This document shows positions 25,045 to 33,890 of a stretch of DNA of 64,000 nt, in pieces. The position numbers and the translations under genes were made by a program. The stretch is from positions 17,320-81,319 of the forward strand of contig JACPVJ010000111.1 of NCBI GenBank assembly GCA_016191785.1, written 5' to 3'. The stretch comes from Myxococcales bacterium. GTDB taxonomy: Bacteria; Myxococcota_A; Polyangia; Polyangiales; Polyangiaceae. Numbering within the stretch: position 1 is the stretch's first letter; each line of letters opens with the position of its first letter. A model generated the notes under the pieces. The model was not told where the DNA came from. It saw only the letters and a program-made list of their open reading frames with translations, and did not search any database.

Positions 25045-26601
25045 ATGAAGCTCGCTGCGATCGACATCGGTAGCAACTCCGTCCACATGATCGTGGTCGG
25101 CACACGTGAGAACCACTCGTTCGAGATCCTCGATCGCGAAAAAGAGATGGTCTTCCTGGGCAAGAGCGTGTTCGACCACGGCCGCCTCACGGACGAGGCC
25201 AGCGCCGCCGGCTTGAACGCCATCTTGAAGTTCCACAAGCTGGCGATGCGGCACGGCGTCAGCGACATCCGCGCGGTGGCTACCGCCGCGGTGCGTGAGG
25301 CGGACAACGGCGGCGAGTTCTTGTACGCCATCGCCGAGCAGACCGGCATCGTGCCCCAGGTGATCACGGGCGCGGAAGAGGCGCGCTACATCTACCTCTC
25401 GGTCCGCAACGCCATCGATTTGTCCAGCCGCAGCGCGCTGGTCTTCGACATCGGCGGCGGCAGCGTCGAGACCATCGTGGGGGACGCGCGCTCGATGTGG
25501 CTGGGTCGCAGCTTGAAGCTGGGCGTGCAGCGGCTCAGGGCCGAGTTCGGCGGCGGTGCCGCACTCGGCAAGCGCGAGAAGAAGGAGCTGGAAGATCACG
25601 TGCGAGCGGTCGCCGACAAGGCGTTGACCGAAGCCCGGGCGGCGAAGTTCGACCTGTGCGTCGGGACCAGCGGCACGATCTTGGCTCTGGGGCAGGCCGC
25701 GCACCGCCTGAAGGGCGGCGAGCCCTGGCCCAGCGCCACCGCCCAGGTGGTGCGGCTGGAAGATCTCCAGGCCTTGGCCGAGCGGCTGGTCGCGGTGGGG
25801 CCGGCCGAGCGGGCGCTGATCGGCGGCATCGACGTGGCGCGGGCCGACTCGATCCACGTGGGGGCGGTCTTGCTGTGCACCCTGCTCGAGCTCGCCAAGC
25901 AAGACCGAATCACGCTCTGCGAGGCCGCGCTGCGCGAAGGCCTGGTGCTCGACTACCTCGAGAGCCGCGCCGACTCGATTCGCCAGTTCGAGGTGGTGAA
26001 GGACATCCGCCGCCACAGTGTGATGGAGCTGGCGCGACGCTGTGGGCAGGCCGGCCCGCACCCCGAGCACGTCGCGGGGCTCTCGCTCTCGATCTTCGAT
26101 CAGACTCGCCACCTGCACGGGCTGGGGGACGACGAGCGTCGCCTGCTCGAATACGCCGGCGTGCTGCACGACGTCGGCCAGCACATCGGCTACGAGCGCC
26201 ACGAGCACCACGCCGCCTACATCATCAAGAACGGCGAGCTCCGGGGCTTCTCGGGAGAAGAGCGCGACCTGCTCGCCATGCTGGCTCGCTATCACCGAAA
26301 GGCGCGCCCCAAGCGCCGCGACGCGGACTATGCCGCGCTGCCCTCGCGCTCGCGGCGGGCCGTGCGCGTGCTCTCGGGCATCTTGCGGCTGGCCGACGGG
26401 CTCGACCGCAGTCACCACCAGTTCGTGCAGGGCGTGCAGATCGAAGAGCGCGACGGCACGCTCCACTTCGACATCGTCACCCAGGGCGACGCCGAGCTCG
26501 AGGTGTGGGGCGCCCGCCGAAAGGGCAAGCTGCTCGAGCGCGAGCTGGGCCGGCCGATCGAGCTCGCGATCACCCCGGTGGCCAAGGTCCAGAGCGCGTG
26601 A
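25045..26601 (+). CDS. ppx: Ppx/GppA-family phosphatase with HD domain
   Basis: A 518-residue exopolyphosphatase/guanosine-pentaphosphatase. N-terminal ASKHA-type halves (about 1-310): AAIDIGSNSVHMIV phosphate loop, GAEEARYIYL, VFDIGGGSVE and GTSGTIL. The C-terminal part has an HD-like helical domain (LLEYAGVLHDVGQHIGY, ARYHRKARP). These enzymes remove terminal phosphates from polyphosphate or pppGpp and so tune the stringent response. The start ATG at 25045 puts the first strand at residue 2; in-frame starts at 24949 and 24985 would add an Arg/Pro-rich tail without domain content. The stop overlaps the following ROK kinase gene by four bases. Confidence 0.87.
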   Translation: MKLAAIDIGSNSVHMIVVGTRENHSFEILDREKEMVFLGKSVFDHGRLTDEASAAGLNAILKFHKLAMRHGVSDIRAVATAAVREADNGGEFLYAIAEQTGIVPQVITGAEEARYIYLSVRNAIDLSSRSALVFDIGGGSVETIVGDARSMWLGRSLKLGVQRLRAEFGGGAALGKREKKELEDHVRAVADKALTEARAAKFDLCVGTSGTILALGQAAHRLKGGEPWPSATAQVVRLEDLQALAERLVAVGPAERALIGGIDVARADSIHVGAVLLCTLLELAKQDRITLCEAALREGLVLDYLESRADSIRQFEVVKDIRRHSVMELARRCGQAGPHPEHVAGLSLSIFDQTRHLHGLGDDERRLLEYAGVLHDVGQHIGYERHEHHAAYIIKNGELRGFSGEERDLLAMLARYHRKARPKRRDADYAALPSRSRRAVRVLSGILRLADGLDRSHHQFVQGVQIEERDGTLHFDIVTQGDAELEVWGARRKGKLLERELGRPIELAITPVAKVQSA

Positions 26602-27470
26602 GGGTCGGGGTCGACTTCGGCGGGACCCGGATCAAGGCCGGTCTCGTCGACGGCGCGAAGGTCGTCGCCGCAGAGAGCGTGACCACCCGCGCCGGGGCCC
26701 CAGCTGCGGAGGTCCTCGATCAGATCGCGGCGGCGGTTCGCCGTGTGGGCGGCTCCCCCACCCAGGTCGGCGTCGCCATCCCGGGTGAGGTGGACGGGCG
26801 CGGGCTCTGCTACCGCCTGCCCAACGTGCCGGGGTTCGAGGGCGTGAACATCCGCGAAGAGCTGGAGCGGCGCCTGAGCTTGCCGGTCGCGGTCGAGAAC
26901 GACTCGACCTCGGCCGCGCTGGGCGAGCTGCTCTTCGGCCACGGCCACACGCACCCGAGCTTCCTGGTCGCCACCCTGGGCACGGGCGTCGGGGGCGGGC
27001 TGGTGGTCGACGGCGTGCTCCGCCGGGGCGCCCACGGGTTCGCCGCCGAGATCGGCCACCTCTTGGTCGACAGCTCGCCCTCCGCGCCGCTCTGCGTGTG
27101 CGGCTTGCGCGGTTGCATGGAGGTCTTCGCCGGCACGCGCGGGCTCTTGGCTCGCTACGCCGAGCTCGGCGGGGCGGCGAGCGAGCCCGCGCGGATCGCC
27201 GAGCAGGCGCGCGGGGGTGACCCCGCCGCGCAGCAGGTGTTCGCCGAGATGGGCCGCGCCCTCGGCGCCGGCCTCGGCCAAGCGCAGAAGGTGCTCGACC
27301 TCGACGCCTTGGTGTTCGGCGGGGGCATCAGCGCATCGTTCGAGCTGATCGAGCCCTCGCTGCGCGCGGCGCTCCGCGCCACCGTCTTCGGCCCGCCCAC
27401 GGCCGAGGTCCCGCTCCTGGTCAGCCCGCTCGGCGACACGGCGGGCGTGCTGGGCGCCGCGCACTTGTGA
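26598..27470 (+). CDS. ROK-family sugar kinase (glucokinase-like)
   Basis: A 290-residue ROK kinase. Phosphate loop GVDFGGTRIKAG at the N-terminus, catalytic region VENDSTSAALGE, ATP-binding TLGTGVGGGLVVDG, and the zinc site of ROK proteins (H in EIGHLLV and CVCGLRGCMEV). No DNA-binding domain precedes it, so it is an enzyme, not a repressor. Glucose or N-acetyl sugars are the likely substrates. The GTG start overlaps the ppx stop (GTGA at 26598-26601). Some ROK glucokinases use polyphosphate; the coupling to an exopolyphosphatase makes that worth asking but proves nothing. Confidence 0.85.
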   Translation: MRVGVDFGGTRIKAGLVDGAKVVAAESVTTRAGAPAAEVLDQIAAAVRRVGGSPTQVGVAIPGEVDGRGLCYRLPNVPGFEGVNIREELERRLSLPVAVENDSTSAALGELLFGHGHTHPSFLVATLGTGVGGGLVVDGVLRRGAHGFAAEIGHLLVDSSPSAPLCVCGLRGCMEVFAGTRGLLARYAELGGAASEPARIAEQARGGDPAAQQVFAEMGRALGAGLGQAQKVLDLDALVFGGGISASFELIEPSLRAALRATVFGPPTAEVPLLVSPLGDTAGVLGAAHL

Positions 27471-27471
27471 G

Positions 27472-28344
27472 TCAGAACCCCGACAGCGCGAGGGTGCACA
27501 GGTCGGCGGGCACGTCGGGGTCGTCGGCGTCGAGCACTACGAACGCGACGCCCTCGGAGGCCAAGGCCAAGCCCTCGGCCTTGCCGGTGAACGGCTGCCC
27601 GCCCGGGCCGGTGATGGGCGTCGGCTCGCCCTCCCCGAGCACACCGATCGCGCTGCCGACCACCACGCCATCGCGATAGCTGTCCGGAGACGCCTCCGCG
27701 CTGGCGAGATAGAACAGGCGACCCTGGCTGCACGCCGCGTCGGTGAAGGTGAGCCGGACGCCCTCGAGCGTTCCGAGCTGATGCACGCGCACGTCGCGAA
27801 GCAGAGGGGGTGGCGCGTCGGGACGCTCCAGGTGCGTGAGCAGCTCGGCGAGCGCCAGGCGCGCGGTCGAGCTGACGGGCTCGAGCCCGGCGCGAGGCGC
27901 ACCGTTCCCACGTTGGAAGAGGACCAGATCCTCGCCGGACAGCGCCACCCCCTCGAGATTGAGCTCGCTCCCCGAAAACGCAGTTTCGTCCCGGAGCATC
28001 TGGTACAGGCGCGGCGCCGGACAGCGCGCGAAGCCCACGCCCGGCGTGATGCGGACGATCACCTCGCGACCCGAGGTCGACCCCGATCCGAATGCCAAGA
28101 GCTCTCCGCCGCCGGCGACCAGCGCCTCGGTGTCGAGCTTCTGGGGCTTGGGATCCGGGGCATTTCCACCGAAAGAAGCCCACTCGATGCGGCCCGACCG
28201 AGGCTCGATCACCGCCAGGCTGCGCGTGTCGTCCTGCACGACTGCCAGCCGTGGGCCCCACCACGCGAGGCCCGACCCGGCGCGCACGTGCTGACCGCGC
28301 GAGTCCACCAGCGGGCGTCGCTCGACGACACGCGCGGTGCGCAT
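27472..28344 (-). CDS. Predicted beta-propeller protein, unknown function
   Basis: A 290-residue soluble protein without a signal peptide. It has the rhythm of a propeller: HVRAGSGLAWWGPRLAVVQDD, LAVIEPRSGRI, LNLEGVALSGEDLVLFQRG, KAEGLALASEGVAFVVLDAD. Phrases such as 'LEGVAL-' and 'AEGLAL-' occur in phytase-like and esterase-like propeller families; a DUF6929-type assignment is possible but unconfirmed. The start ATG shares one base with the TGA of the methyltransferase gene upstream (28342-28346), so both are made from one message. Convergent with the ROK kinase gene (1 bp apart). Confidence 0.6.
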   Translation of the reverse strand: MRTARVVERRPLVDSRGQHVRAGSGLAWWGPRLAVVQDDTRSLAVIEPRSGRIEWASFGGNAPDPKPQKLDTEALVAGGGELLAFGSGSTSGREVIVRITPGVGFARCPAPRLYQMLRDETAFSGSELNLEGVALSGEDLVLFQRGNGAPRAGLEPVSSTARLALAELLTHLERPDAPPPLLRDVRVHQLGTLEGVRLTFTDAACSQGRLFYLASAEASPDSYRDGVVVGSAIGVLGEGEPTPITGPGGQPFTGKAEGLALASEGVAFVVLDADDPDVPADLCTLALSGF

Positions 28345-29000
28345 CAGAGCCGCCCGCTCACGGTCAAGTGCCGGTCGCTGACCACGTCGAGCCGCAAGGC
28401 GCCGAGCCCCGCAGCCTCGAGCTGCGCCTCGATCTCGCCGGGCGTGAACGCCGCAAAGAGCGACGCCTCGAAGTCCCGCCGCAGGACCTCGGGCTCATCG
28501 CGAGCGTGCTCGTCGACCAAATGCGCGACGACCTCGGCGGACGCGGGTCGCATCAGATCCATGACGAAGACCCGCGTGCCGGGCCTGCTGGCCTGCTTCA
28601 CCGCTGCCCAGAGCACGCCCGGATCGTGCAGATGGTGGAGCAAGCTGTTCGAGATCACCACGTCGTAATCGGCGTACGGCACCGGGTCCCGCGAGAGCCG
28701 CGCCTCGGTCAACGTCACGCGTGCCTCGAGCCCCGCGCCCGCGATGCGCTCGCGCCCGTAGCGCAGCATCGCCGCGCTGCCGTCGACGCCGTCGATCGAC
28801 AGCTCGGGACAGCGCCGCGCGAGCCGCAGCGTGACGTCGGCCGGACCGCACCCCAGGTCGAGCGCGCGCCCGCGAGGGGTCCCGAAGCGCTCGACGAACA
28901 GATCCACGAAGCGCTCGTGGGGAGCGGCGAACCCCGCTTCCGAGTAGGCGCGCGCCTGCGCGTCGTCATCCATCAGCTCGGGTTCGACGACTCGGTCCAT
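28344..29000 (-). CDS. SAM-dependent methyltransferase (class I)
   Basis: A 218-residue Rossmann-fold methyltransferase. Motif I is RALDLGCGPADVTLRLA (about 46-62), motif II IDGVDGSAAML, motif IV DYDVVISNSLLHHLHDP and post-motif VFVMDLMRPAS. The order and spacing fit the UbiE/COQ5-like small-molecule methyltransferases. The start at 29000 gives a short N-terminal helix before motif I. The gene overlaps the propeller-like gene by one base and is divergent from the small winged-helix gene at 29058. The substrate is unknown. Confidence 0.83.
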   Translation of the reverse strand: MDRVVEPELMDDDAQARAYSEAGFAAPHERFVDLFVERFGTPRGRALDLGCGPADVTLRLARRCPELSIDGVDGSAAMLRYGRERIAGAGLEARVTLTEARLSRDPVPYADYDVVISNSLLHHLHDPGVLWAAVKQASRPGTRVFVMDLMRPASAEVVAHLVDEHARDEPEVLRRDFEASLFAAFTPGEIEAQLEAAGLGALRLDVVSDRHLTVSGRL

Positions 29001-29057
29001 GGTAGGCGGCAGCCTAGCCGGAAGCCGAAAACTGGACAGGGTTTCAGTGCTGGTTGT

Positions 29058-29330
29058 ATGAACAGCACCATGAACCTCACGACCTCTGAAACCCTCGTTT
29101 TGGTTGGACTTCTGGACCTGGCTCAGGTGGACCGGGCAGCCACGCTGATCCGTTTGATGGCGGAGACGGACCTGCCGCGAGCCTCGGTCGCCGCCGCCCT
29201 CGCGCGGCTCGACCGGGCTGGGCTGGCGGACCGCGAGCGCGTGCGGCTGACGTTGACGGGCCTCGCCCTGGCGCTGGCCGCGGCCCCGCGCGCGCGCCGG
29301 CTGCGACGCCCGCGAGTGCTCGCGGCGTGA
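29058..29330 (+). CDS. Small winged-helix (MarR-like) protein
   Basis: A 90-residue protein that is almost only a winged helix: helix ETLVLVGLLDLAQ, then LIRLMAETDLPRASVAAALARLDRAGLADRERVRLTLTGLALALAA, which reads as HTH plus wing. The tail is very Arg-rich (RARRLRRPRV). It could repress the divergent methyltransferase (57 bp between starts). A second ATG at 29070 would shorten it by four residues. Small size and composition make the call moderate. Confidence 0.6.
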   Translation: MNSTMNLTTSETLVLVGLLDLAQVDRAATLIRLMAETDLPRASVAAALARLDRAGLADRERVRLTLTGLALALAAAPRARRLRRPRVLAA

Positions 29331-29352
29331 GGCGCGTGTATCAACCGATCGC

Positions 29353-30360
29353 ATGAAAGCCATCGTCATCCGCGAGCCCGGTGGGCCCGAGGTGCTCTCG
29401 CTGCAAGAGGTGGCCGAGCCTTCGCTCGGCGCAGGGCAGATCACCCTCCAGGTCGGGGCGACGGCGCTCAATCGCGCCGATCTACTCCAGCGCCGCGGCC
29501 TGTATCCGCCGCCCAAGGGCGAGAGCCCGCTGCTCGGGCTCGAGTGCGCGGGGGTCGTCGTGGCGCACGGTCCCGGCGCAAGCGGCCCGCCCGTCGGGAC
29601 GCGCGTCATGGCTCTGCTGCCAGGCGGCGGCTACGCCGAGCGCGTGGTGGTCCCCGAGCGCCTGGCGCTTCCGATCCCCGATGAGCTCGGCTTCGAGCAG
29701 GCGGCCGCGATCCCCGAGGCGTTCCTCACCGCGCAGGAAGCGCTCTTCACCCTGGGTCGGCTCGAAGCCGGGCAGACGGTGCTGGTCCACGCTGCCGCCG
29801 GCGGGGTGGGCTCGGCCGCGGTGCAGCTGGCGCACGCGCACGGCGCAAGAGTGGTGGCCACGGCGGGCAGCCGCGAGAAACTGGAGCGGGTTCGGTCCCT
29901 CGGCGCCGACACGCTCGTCGACTACCAAACCGAGGACTTCGCCGAGGCCGTGAGCCAGGTCACCGAGGGCCAGGGGGCAGACGTGGTGCTCGATTTCGTG
30001 GGCGGCGCGTACTTCGAGCGGCACATGCGCTGCCTGGCGGTTGGCGGGCGCCTGGTGGTGATCGGCCTCTTGGGCGGCGTGAGCGCCGACCTGAACCTGG
30101 CCCAGCTCTTGATGCGCCGGACGCAGATCTTGGGCCTGGTGATGCGCTCGCGATCGGTGGCGGACAAGGTCGCGATCAGCCAGACGTTTGCGCGAAACTG
30201 GCTTCCGCGCTTCGCCAGCGGCGCGCTCGCTCCGGTGGTCGACTCGGTCTTCCCGCTGGCCGACGCGCAGGGCGCGCACGAGCGCATGGAACGGAACGCG
30301 AATATCGGCAAGATCGTGCTGCGAGTTTCAGGCTCGAGCGCAGAGCGCCTCAGCGACTGA
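29353..30360 (+). CDS. NAD(P)H quinone oxidoreductase, PIG3 type (MDR family)
   Basis: A 335-residue zinc-free medium-chain dehydrogenase/reductase. N-terminal GroES-like domain (KAIVIREPGGPEVLSL, ALNRADLLQRRGLYPPP, LGLECAGVVVAHG), then a Rossmann domain with VLVHAAAGGVGSAAVQLA and ATAGSREKLERV. The 'ADLLQRRG-YPPP' wording is typical of TP53I3/PIG3-type quinone reductases. It uses NADPH to reduce quinones or enals in the cytoplasm. Start ATG at 29353, 22 bp after the winged-helix gene. The last 11 bp overlap the opposite-strand lipoprotein gene (30350-30360). Confidence 0.87.
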   Translation: MKAIVIREPGGPEVLSLQEVAEPSLGAGQITLQVGATALNRADLLQRRGLYPPPKGESPLLGLECAGVVVAHGPGASGPPVGTRVMALLPGGGYAERVVVPERLALPIPDELGFEQAAAIPEAFLTAQEALFTLGRLEAGQTVLVHAAAGGVGSAAVQLAHAHGARVVATAGSREKLERVRSLGADTLVDYQTEDFAEAVSQVTEGQGADVVLDFVGGAYFERHMRCLAVGGRLVVIGLLGGVSADLNLAQLLMRRTQILGLVMRSRSVADKVAISQTFARNWLPRFASGALAPVVDSVFPLADAQGAHERMERNANIGKIVLRVSGSSAERLSD

Positions 30361-30928
30361 AGACCCAGTTCTGGTAGCCCTTCACCACGATCCCGGTGGT
30401 GAACGCCGTCGAGTCGTCGAGCAAATGGGTGACGCGCAGGAACAGCGGGCCGAGACCGAGCTCGCCTTGGGGACCGTGGACGCGATCGTCCACGTCGTAG
30501 GCCCACCCGCCCGCCAACCAGAACCCTTCGTCGAAGTACTGGCCCTCGAGGTAGACCGGTCCGAAGCCGGTGCCGGGGTTCGCGAGCGCCGTCCAGCCCA
30601 GGTTGAACCCCAGCGCGCGCGTCGGCAGCACGACGTCGTCGTCGCTGGTGTGACTCACGTCGCGCTCGCCGAAGTGCAGGCCGTACTCGGGGCCGAGCCC
30701 GTAAGCGAGGACCGCGTCCTGACCTCTCGGGTAGCCGACGCCCAGCGACGCGAGCCCGCCGAAGGTGAGCAGCACCATCCGCTCGCCGGGATCGCCGGGC
30801 TCTTCCACCACCCCCGGCGTGGGCTTCTCGGGGGGCGTTGCCGGATCGATGTGTCCGGGCGCGTTCACCGGGTGGTGGTGCACCGAGCACCCCGCGCAAG
30901 CGACGAGCAGCGTGGCGAAGCGCCTCAT
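30350..30928 (-). CDS. Lipoprotein with outer-membrane-like domain, unknown
   Basis: A 192-residue lipoprotein: lipobox ACAGC (Cys about 14), then His/Pro-rich mature start (SVHHHPVNAPGH), then ~130 residues of alternating Gly/aromatic strands (LTFGGLASLGVGYPRG, GWAYDVDDRVHG, VVKGYQNWVFSR) that resemble a small surface or barrel-type domain. No family was recognised. The ATG overlaps the stop of the upstream membrane-protein gene by four bases (30925-30928), so it is the last gene of a three-gene operon starting at 32905. Confidence 0.66.
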   Translation of the reverse strand: MRRFATLLVACAGCSVHHHPVNAPGHIDPATPPEKPTPGVVEEPGDPGERMVLLTFGGLASLGVGYPRGQDAVLAYGLGPEYGLHFGERDVSHTSDDDVVLPTRALGFNLGWTALANPGTGFGPVYLEGQYFDEGFWLAGGWAYDVDDRVHGPQGELGLGPLFLRVTHLLDDSTAFTTGIVVKGYQNWVFSR

Positions 30929-31899
30929 GGTCCCGCTCCGGCGTCGGGCTCGGCCATCACCAGCGGTGCAGGGGCAGGCGGCGCGGGCGCGTGAGCGCGC
31001 TCGTGGCGATGGGGCGCGTCGAACACGTGCCGCATCGAGACGCGCAGGGTCTCGGTGAGCTGGCCGTTGAAGCGCAGGGTCAGGGTCAGCGTGCCGGTGC
31101 GGTGGCCTTCGTTCCACCGGGCCTGGTTGTCGAAGACGAACGGCACGTACAGATGGCGATCGTCGTGCCCGAGCTCGACCGGCGCGCCGCGCTCGGCCGC
31201 GACTTTCCAGCGGTCGATGTCGACGGTTGCGGACACGACCTCGACCGTGCAGGCGCCGGACTGGACCTTCCGCGCGGCAACGCTGAGCCCGATCCCCTCT
31301 TTGCCCGACTTCGAGATCCACGGCTCGACGCGCGCGCACCCCAGGCGGCGCGCCCCCAGCGTCTCGAGCCTCCACTCGGGATAGGCGCGGTGAACCGGCG
31401 GGCGCGAGGTCGCTGCGCAGCCGAGCGAGGTCGCCATCACCGCCACGAGCCGGGTGCGCAGGCGCGCGGGAGCCGGCTCGCGCCGCAGCCAGAGCGCCGC
31501 CGCCGCGACCATGGGCAGGGCGACCAGATCGGTCGGATCGAGCAGCATCGGTCCCCACGTTGCCAAGACGACCGCGTTGGTCCCGGGGTGGAGCTTGACC
31601 GCCGCGAACCCCACCGCGGTCAGCGCGGCGCTGGCCAGCGCCAGTCGCTGGCGCGACGCCGACGAGCCCACGCGGAGGACCACGAACAAGAAGACCGGGA
31701 ACAAGAACAGACCGGCGAAGTCGCTGAGCTTGCCGGTCAGTGCGCCGGGCAACAGGCCGGCCCCTTTCAGCAGGTGATCGTTGAGGGCGAGCACGGCCAG
31801 CGCCAGCACCGGCGCGGGCCGACACAGCTCGCTGCCGAGCGACGGGAATGGGCGAGTGAACCTCAAGGCTCCGACCAGAACGGGACGGCGGCGATGCAT
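30925..31899 (-). CDS. Membrane protein with periplasmic domain, unknown
   Basis: A 324-residue protein. The first ~165 residues hold four to five hydrophobic segments (PAPVLALAVLALNDHLLKG, FAGLFLFPVFLFVVLRV, LALASAALTAVGFAAVKL, DLVALPMVAAAALWL, TRLVAVMATSLGC). The following ~150 residues are soluble and beta-rich (CTVEVVSATVDIDRWKV, HLYVPFVFDNQARW, TLTLTLRFNGQLTETL). A 'KLSDFAGLF' loop is seen in several myxobacterial membrane proteins. No catalytic motif is seen. Second gene of the three-gene envelope operon, 13 bp after the gene at 31913-32905. Confidence 0.63.
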   Translation of the reverse strand: MHRRRPVLVGALRFTRPFPSLGSELCRPAPVLALAVLALNDHLLKGAGLLPGALTGKLSDFAGLFLFPVFLFVVLRVGSSASRQRLALASAALTAVGFAAVKLHPGTNAVVLATWGPMLLDPTDLVALPMVAAAALWLRREPAPARLRTRLVAVMATSLGCAATSRPPVHRAYPEWRLETLGARRLGCARVEPWISKSGKEGIGLSVAARKVQSGACTVEVVSATVDIDRWKVAAERGAPVELGHDDRHLYVPFVFDNQARWNEGHRTGTLTLTLRFNGQLTETLRVSMRHVFDAPHRHERAHAPAPPAPAPLVMAEPDAGAGP

Positions 31900-31912
31900 C
31901 TTACGCTCGCGC

Positions 31913-32905
31913 CTAGCGAAACCTGGCCACCATGCCCACGCTCGCAGACCAGGTCACGGCCGGCACCTCGTGGACCACCACCTCGGGCTTTTCCAGCACG
32001 AACTCGTGACGAGTGAACGGAAAACCCAGCGCCCCCTCGAGCCCGAAAGCGAGCCCGGGATCGGGCAAGAGCTCTAGCCGGGCCAGGACGTGCCCCGCCA
32101 GCCACGGCTCATCGGCGCTCTTCGGCTCCACGATGCGTTCGCCCGCCTTGCCCGCGGCCCGCACCAGCCCCACCTCGGCCCCTGCGCAGGGCACGAGCGC
32201 CAGGCTCGCGCCCGGCTCCAGCCGAACCGGGCACGCCGAGAGCCGCGCCGCGTAGAGTGAGAACTCGGCGATGCCCGAGTCCACGCGCGCCGGGCCGGTG
32301 TCCGAGAAGCGGAGCGAGATCCGGGCGGCGTGGGAGTGGTGCAGCACCTCGCCGACCGCGGCCACCGCCGGCGCGAGCTTCGGTGCGAAGCCCTGGTCGA
32401 CGCCGACCGACGCCCCGAACCCGAACACGAAGTCGGGCAGGGCGCGCGCGGCGCGCGGTGGCGGCGCGGAGTGCCGCGGGGGCTTGGGGGCGGCGGGGAG
32501 CTTGGGCGCTTCTCGGAGCGGGGCCGGGGCCGGGGCCTCGTCCTTCGCGACGCGAGCCTCGATGGCGAGCGCGGTGACGAGCGCGATGGCGCTCACCGCC
32601 TCGCTGCAGCTCGCGCCGGTCACTTCCCGCGACGCCCGCGTGCCGTCCTGGTCGGTGAAGTCGAGGGTGGCCACCGTGCCGGGGTCGCCCTGGGTGACCT
32701 TCACGCGATACGTGCGCGCCAGGTCCGTCGACCCGGCGATGCGACCCCGATCGAGCCGCGTCTCGACCTCGTGCTGGAACTCGGCTGCGCTCGGGCACCC
32801 CTCGGGGGCGTCGAGCTCGAGCCGCACCGAGACGTCCTCGGCCACGGCGCGGCCCACCCATCCCAGGGTGGCAGCGAGCACCAAGAGCGGCGCGGGCCGG
32901 CGCAT
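31913..32905 (-). CDS. Secreted/periplasmic protein with barrel-like C-terminus
   Basis: A 330-residue exported protein: signal peptide APLLVLAATLGWVGRAVAED, an N-terminal domain (~25-120) resembling the periplasmic part seen in many Polyangia proteins (VRLELDAPEGCPSAAEFQHEV), a Pro/Ala linker and a C-terminal half of amphipathic strands ending VTWSASVGMVARFR, which suggests an outer-membrane barrel. The ATG at 32905 is chosen for the signal peptide; a start at 32965 would overlap the divergent ABC gene. First gene of the operon continuing to 30350; 58 bp separate it from the ABC transporter gene. Confidence 0.66.
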   Translation of the reverse strand: MRRPAPLLVLAATLGWVGRAVAEDVSVRLELDAPEGCPSAAEFQHEVETRLDRGRIAGSTDLARTYRVKVTQGDPGTVATLDFTDQDGTRASREVTGASCSEAVSAIALVTALAIEARVAKDEAPAPAPLREAPKLPAAPKPPRHSAPPPRAARALPDFVFGFGASVGVDQGFAPKLAPAVAAVGEVLHHSHAARISLRFSDTGPARVDSGIAEFSLYAARLSACPVRLEPGASLALVPCAGAEVGLVRAAGKAGERIVEPKSADEPWLAGHVLARLELLPDPGLAFGLEGALGFPFTRHEFVLEKPEVVVHEVPAVTWSASVGMVARFR

Positions 32906-32963
32906 CGCCGCGAGGCTCGCACCGGCAGAGCGCGGTCGCAACCAGTGGTATACGGCGGTGGCC

Positions 32964-33890
32964 ATGAGCCCGGTCGTCGAGGCCTCCGCCCTCGAGAAGC
33001 GTTACGCGGATTTCGTCGCGGTCGCGGGCATCGACTTCCGGATCGAGAAGGGCGAGTGCTTCGGGTTTCTTGGGCCGAACGGCGCCGGCAAGACCAGCAC
33101 CATGCGCATGCTCCAGTCGGTCAGCTTGCCGAGCGCGGGTCAGCTCCGCGTGCTCGGCATGGATCCGCTGCACGACGGCAAGCGCATCCGGACGCGGCTC
33201 GGCGTGTGCCCTCAGGCCGACAATCTGGACCCCGATCTGCCGGTGCTGGACAACCTCTTGGTCTACGGCAGCTACTTCCCCCAGGCGCGCGCGCTGACCG
33301 CTCGCCGAGCCGACGAGCTGCTCGACTTCGTCGCGCTGGGTGACAAACGGGACCACGCGATCCCCGAGCTCTCGGGCGGCATGAAGCGGAGGTTGGTGAT
33401 CGCCCGCGCGCTGATCAACGACCCCGAGCTCTTGCTGCTCGACGAGCCGACCACCGGGCTCGACCCTCAGGCGCGGCACTTGATCTGGACCAAGCTGCGC
33501 GAGCTGCGGGCCCGGGGCGTGACGATGGTGCTCACGACCCACTACATGGACGAGGCCGAGCGGCTCTGCGACCGCCTGGTGATCATGGATCACGGCAAGG
33601 TCCTGGCCGAAGACACGCCCCGCGCGCTGATCGAGACCCACGTCGGGCACGAGGTGTTCGAGCTCGGCGCCACCGCGGCCGAGTCCCGGGACTTTCTCGC
33701 TGGGGTCGAGCTCTGCGGCGCGGTCCACGAGCACACCGGCGACCTCTTGGTGGTGTTTCTGACCAAGAAGCACGACCTGTCGGAGCGCCTGATCGAGCGG
33801 GCCCGCCAGGCAGGCGCGCGTTACCTGTTGCGAAACGCCTCGCTGGAAGACGTGTTCTTGAAGCTGACGGGCCGGGAGCTGGAAGAGTGA
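32964..33890 (+). CDS. ABC-2 exporter ATP-binding protein (NodI-like)
   Basis: A 308-residue ABC ATPase: Walker A GPNGAGKTS (about 38), Q-loop VCPQADNLDPDLPV, signature LSGGMKRRL, Walker B LLLLDEPTTGLD, and switch His in LTTHYMDEAERLC. A ~75-residue C-terminal domain follows. Order and phrases match the NodI/drug-exporter subgroup (DRA family) that pairs with an ABC-2 permease. It is followed by such a permease overlapping by four bases, so the two make one exporter in the inner membrane. The substrate may be a lipid, polysaccharide or antibiotic-like compound. Confidence 0.9.
   Translation: MSPVVEASALEKRYADFVAVAGIDFRIEKGECFGFLGPNGAGKTSTMRMLQSVSLPSAGQLRVLGMDPLHDGKRIRTRLGVCPQADNLDPDLPVLDNLLVYGSYFPQARALTARRADELLDFVALGDKRDHAIPELSGGMKRRLVIARALINDPELLLLDEPTTGLDPQARHLIWTKLRELRARGVTMVLTTHYMDEAERLCDRLVIMDHGKVLAEDTPRALIETHVGHEVFELGATAAESRDFLAGVELCGAVHEHTGDLLVVFLTKKHDLSERLIERARQAGARYLLRNASLEDVFLKLTGRELEE

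Noticed and set aside
32109..33773. 554-codon minus-strand frame across the ABC ATPase gene
   Set aside because: The ABC Walker and signature motifs are on the plus strand, so the frame is a shadow.
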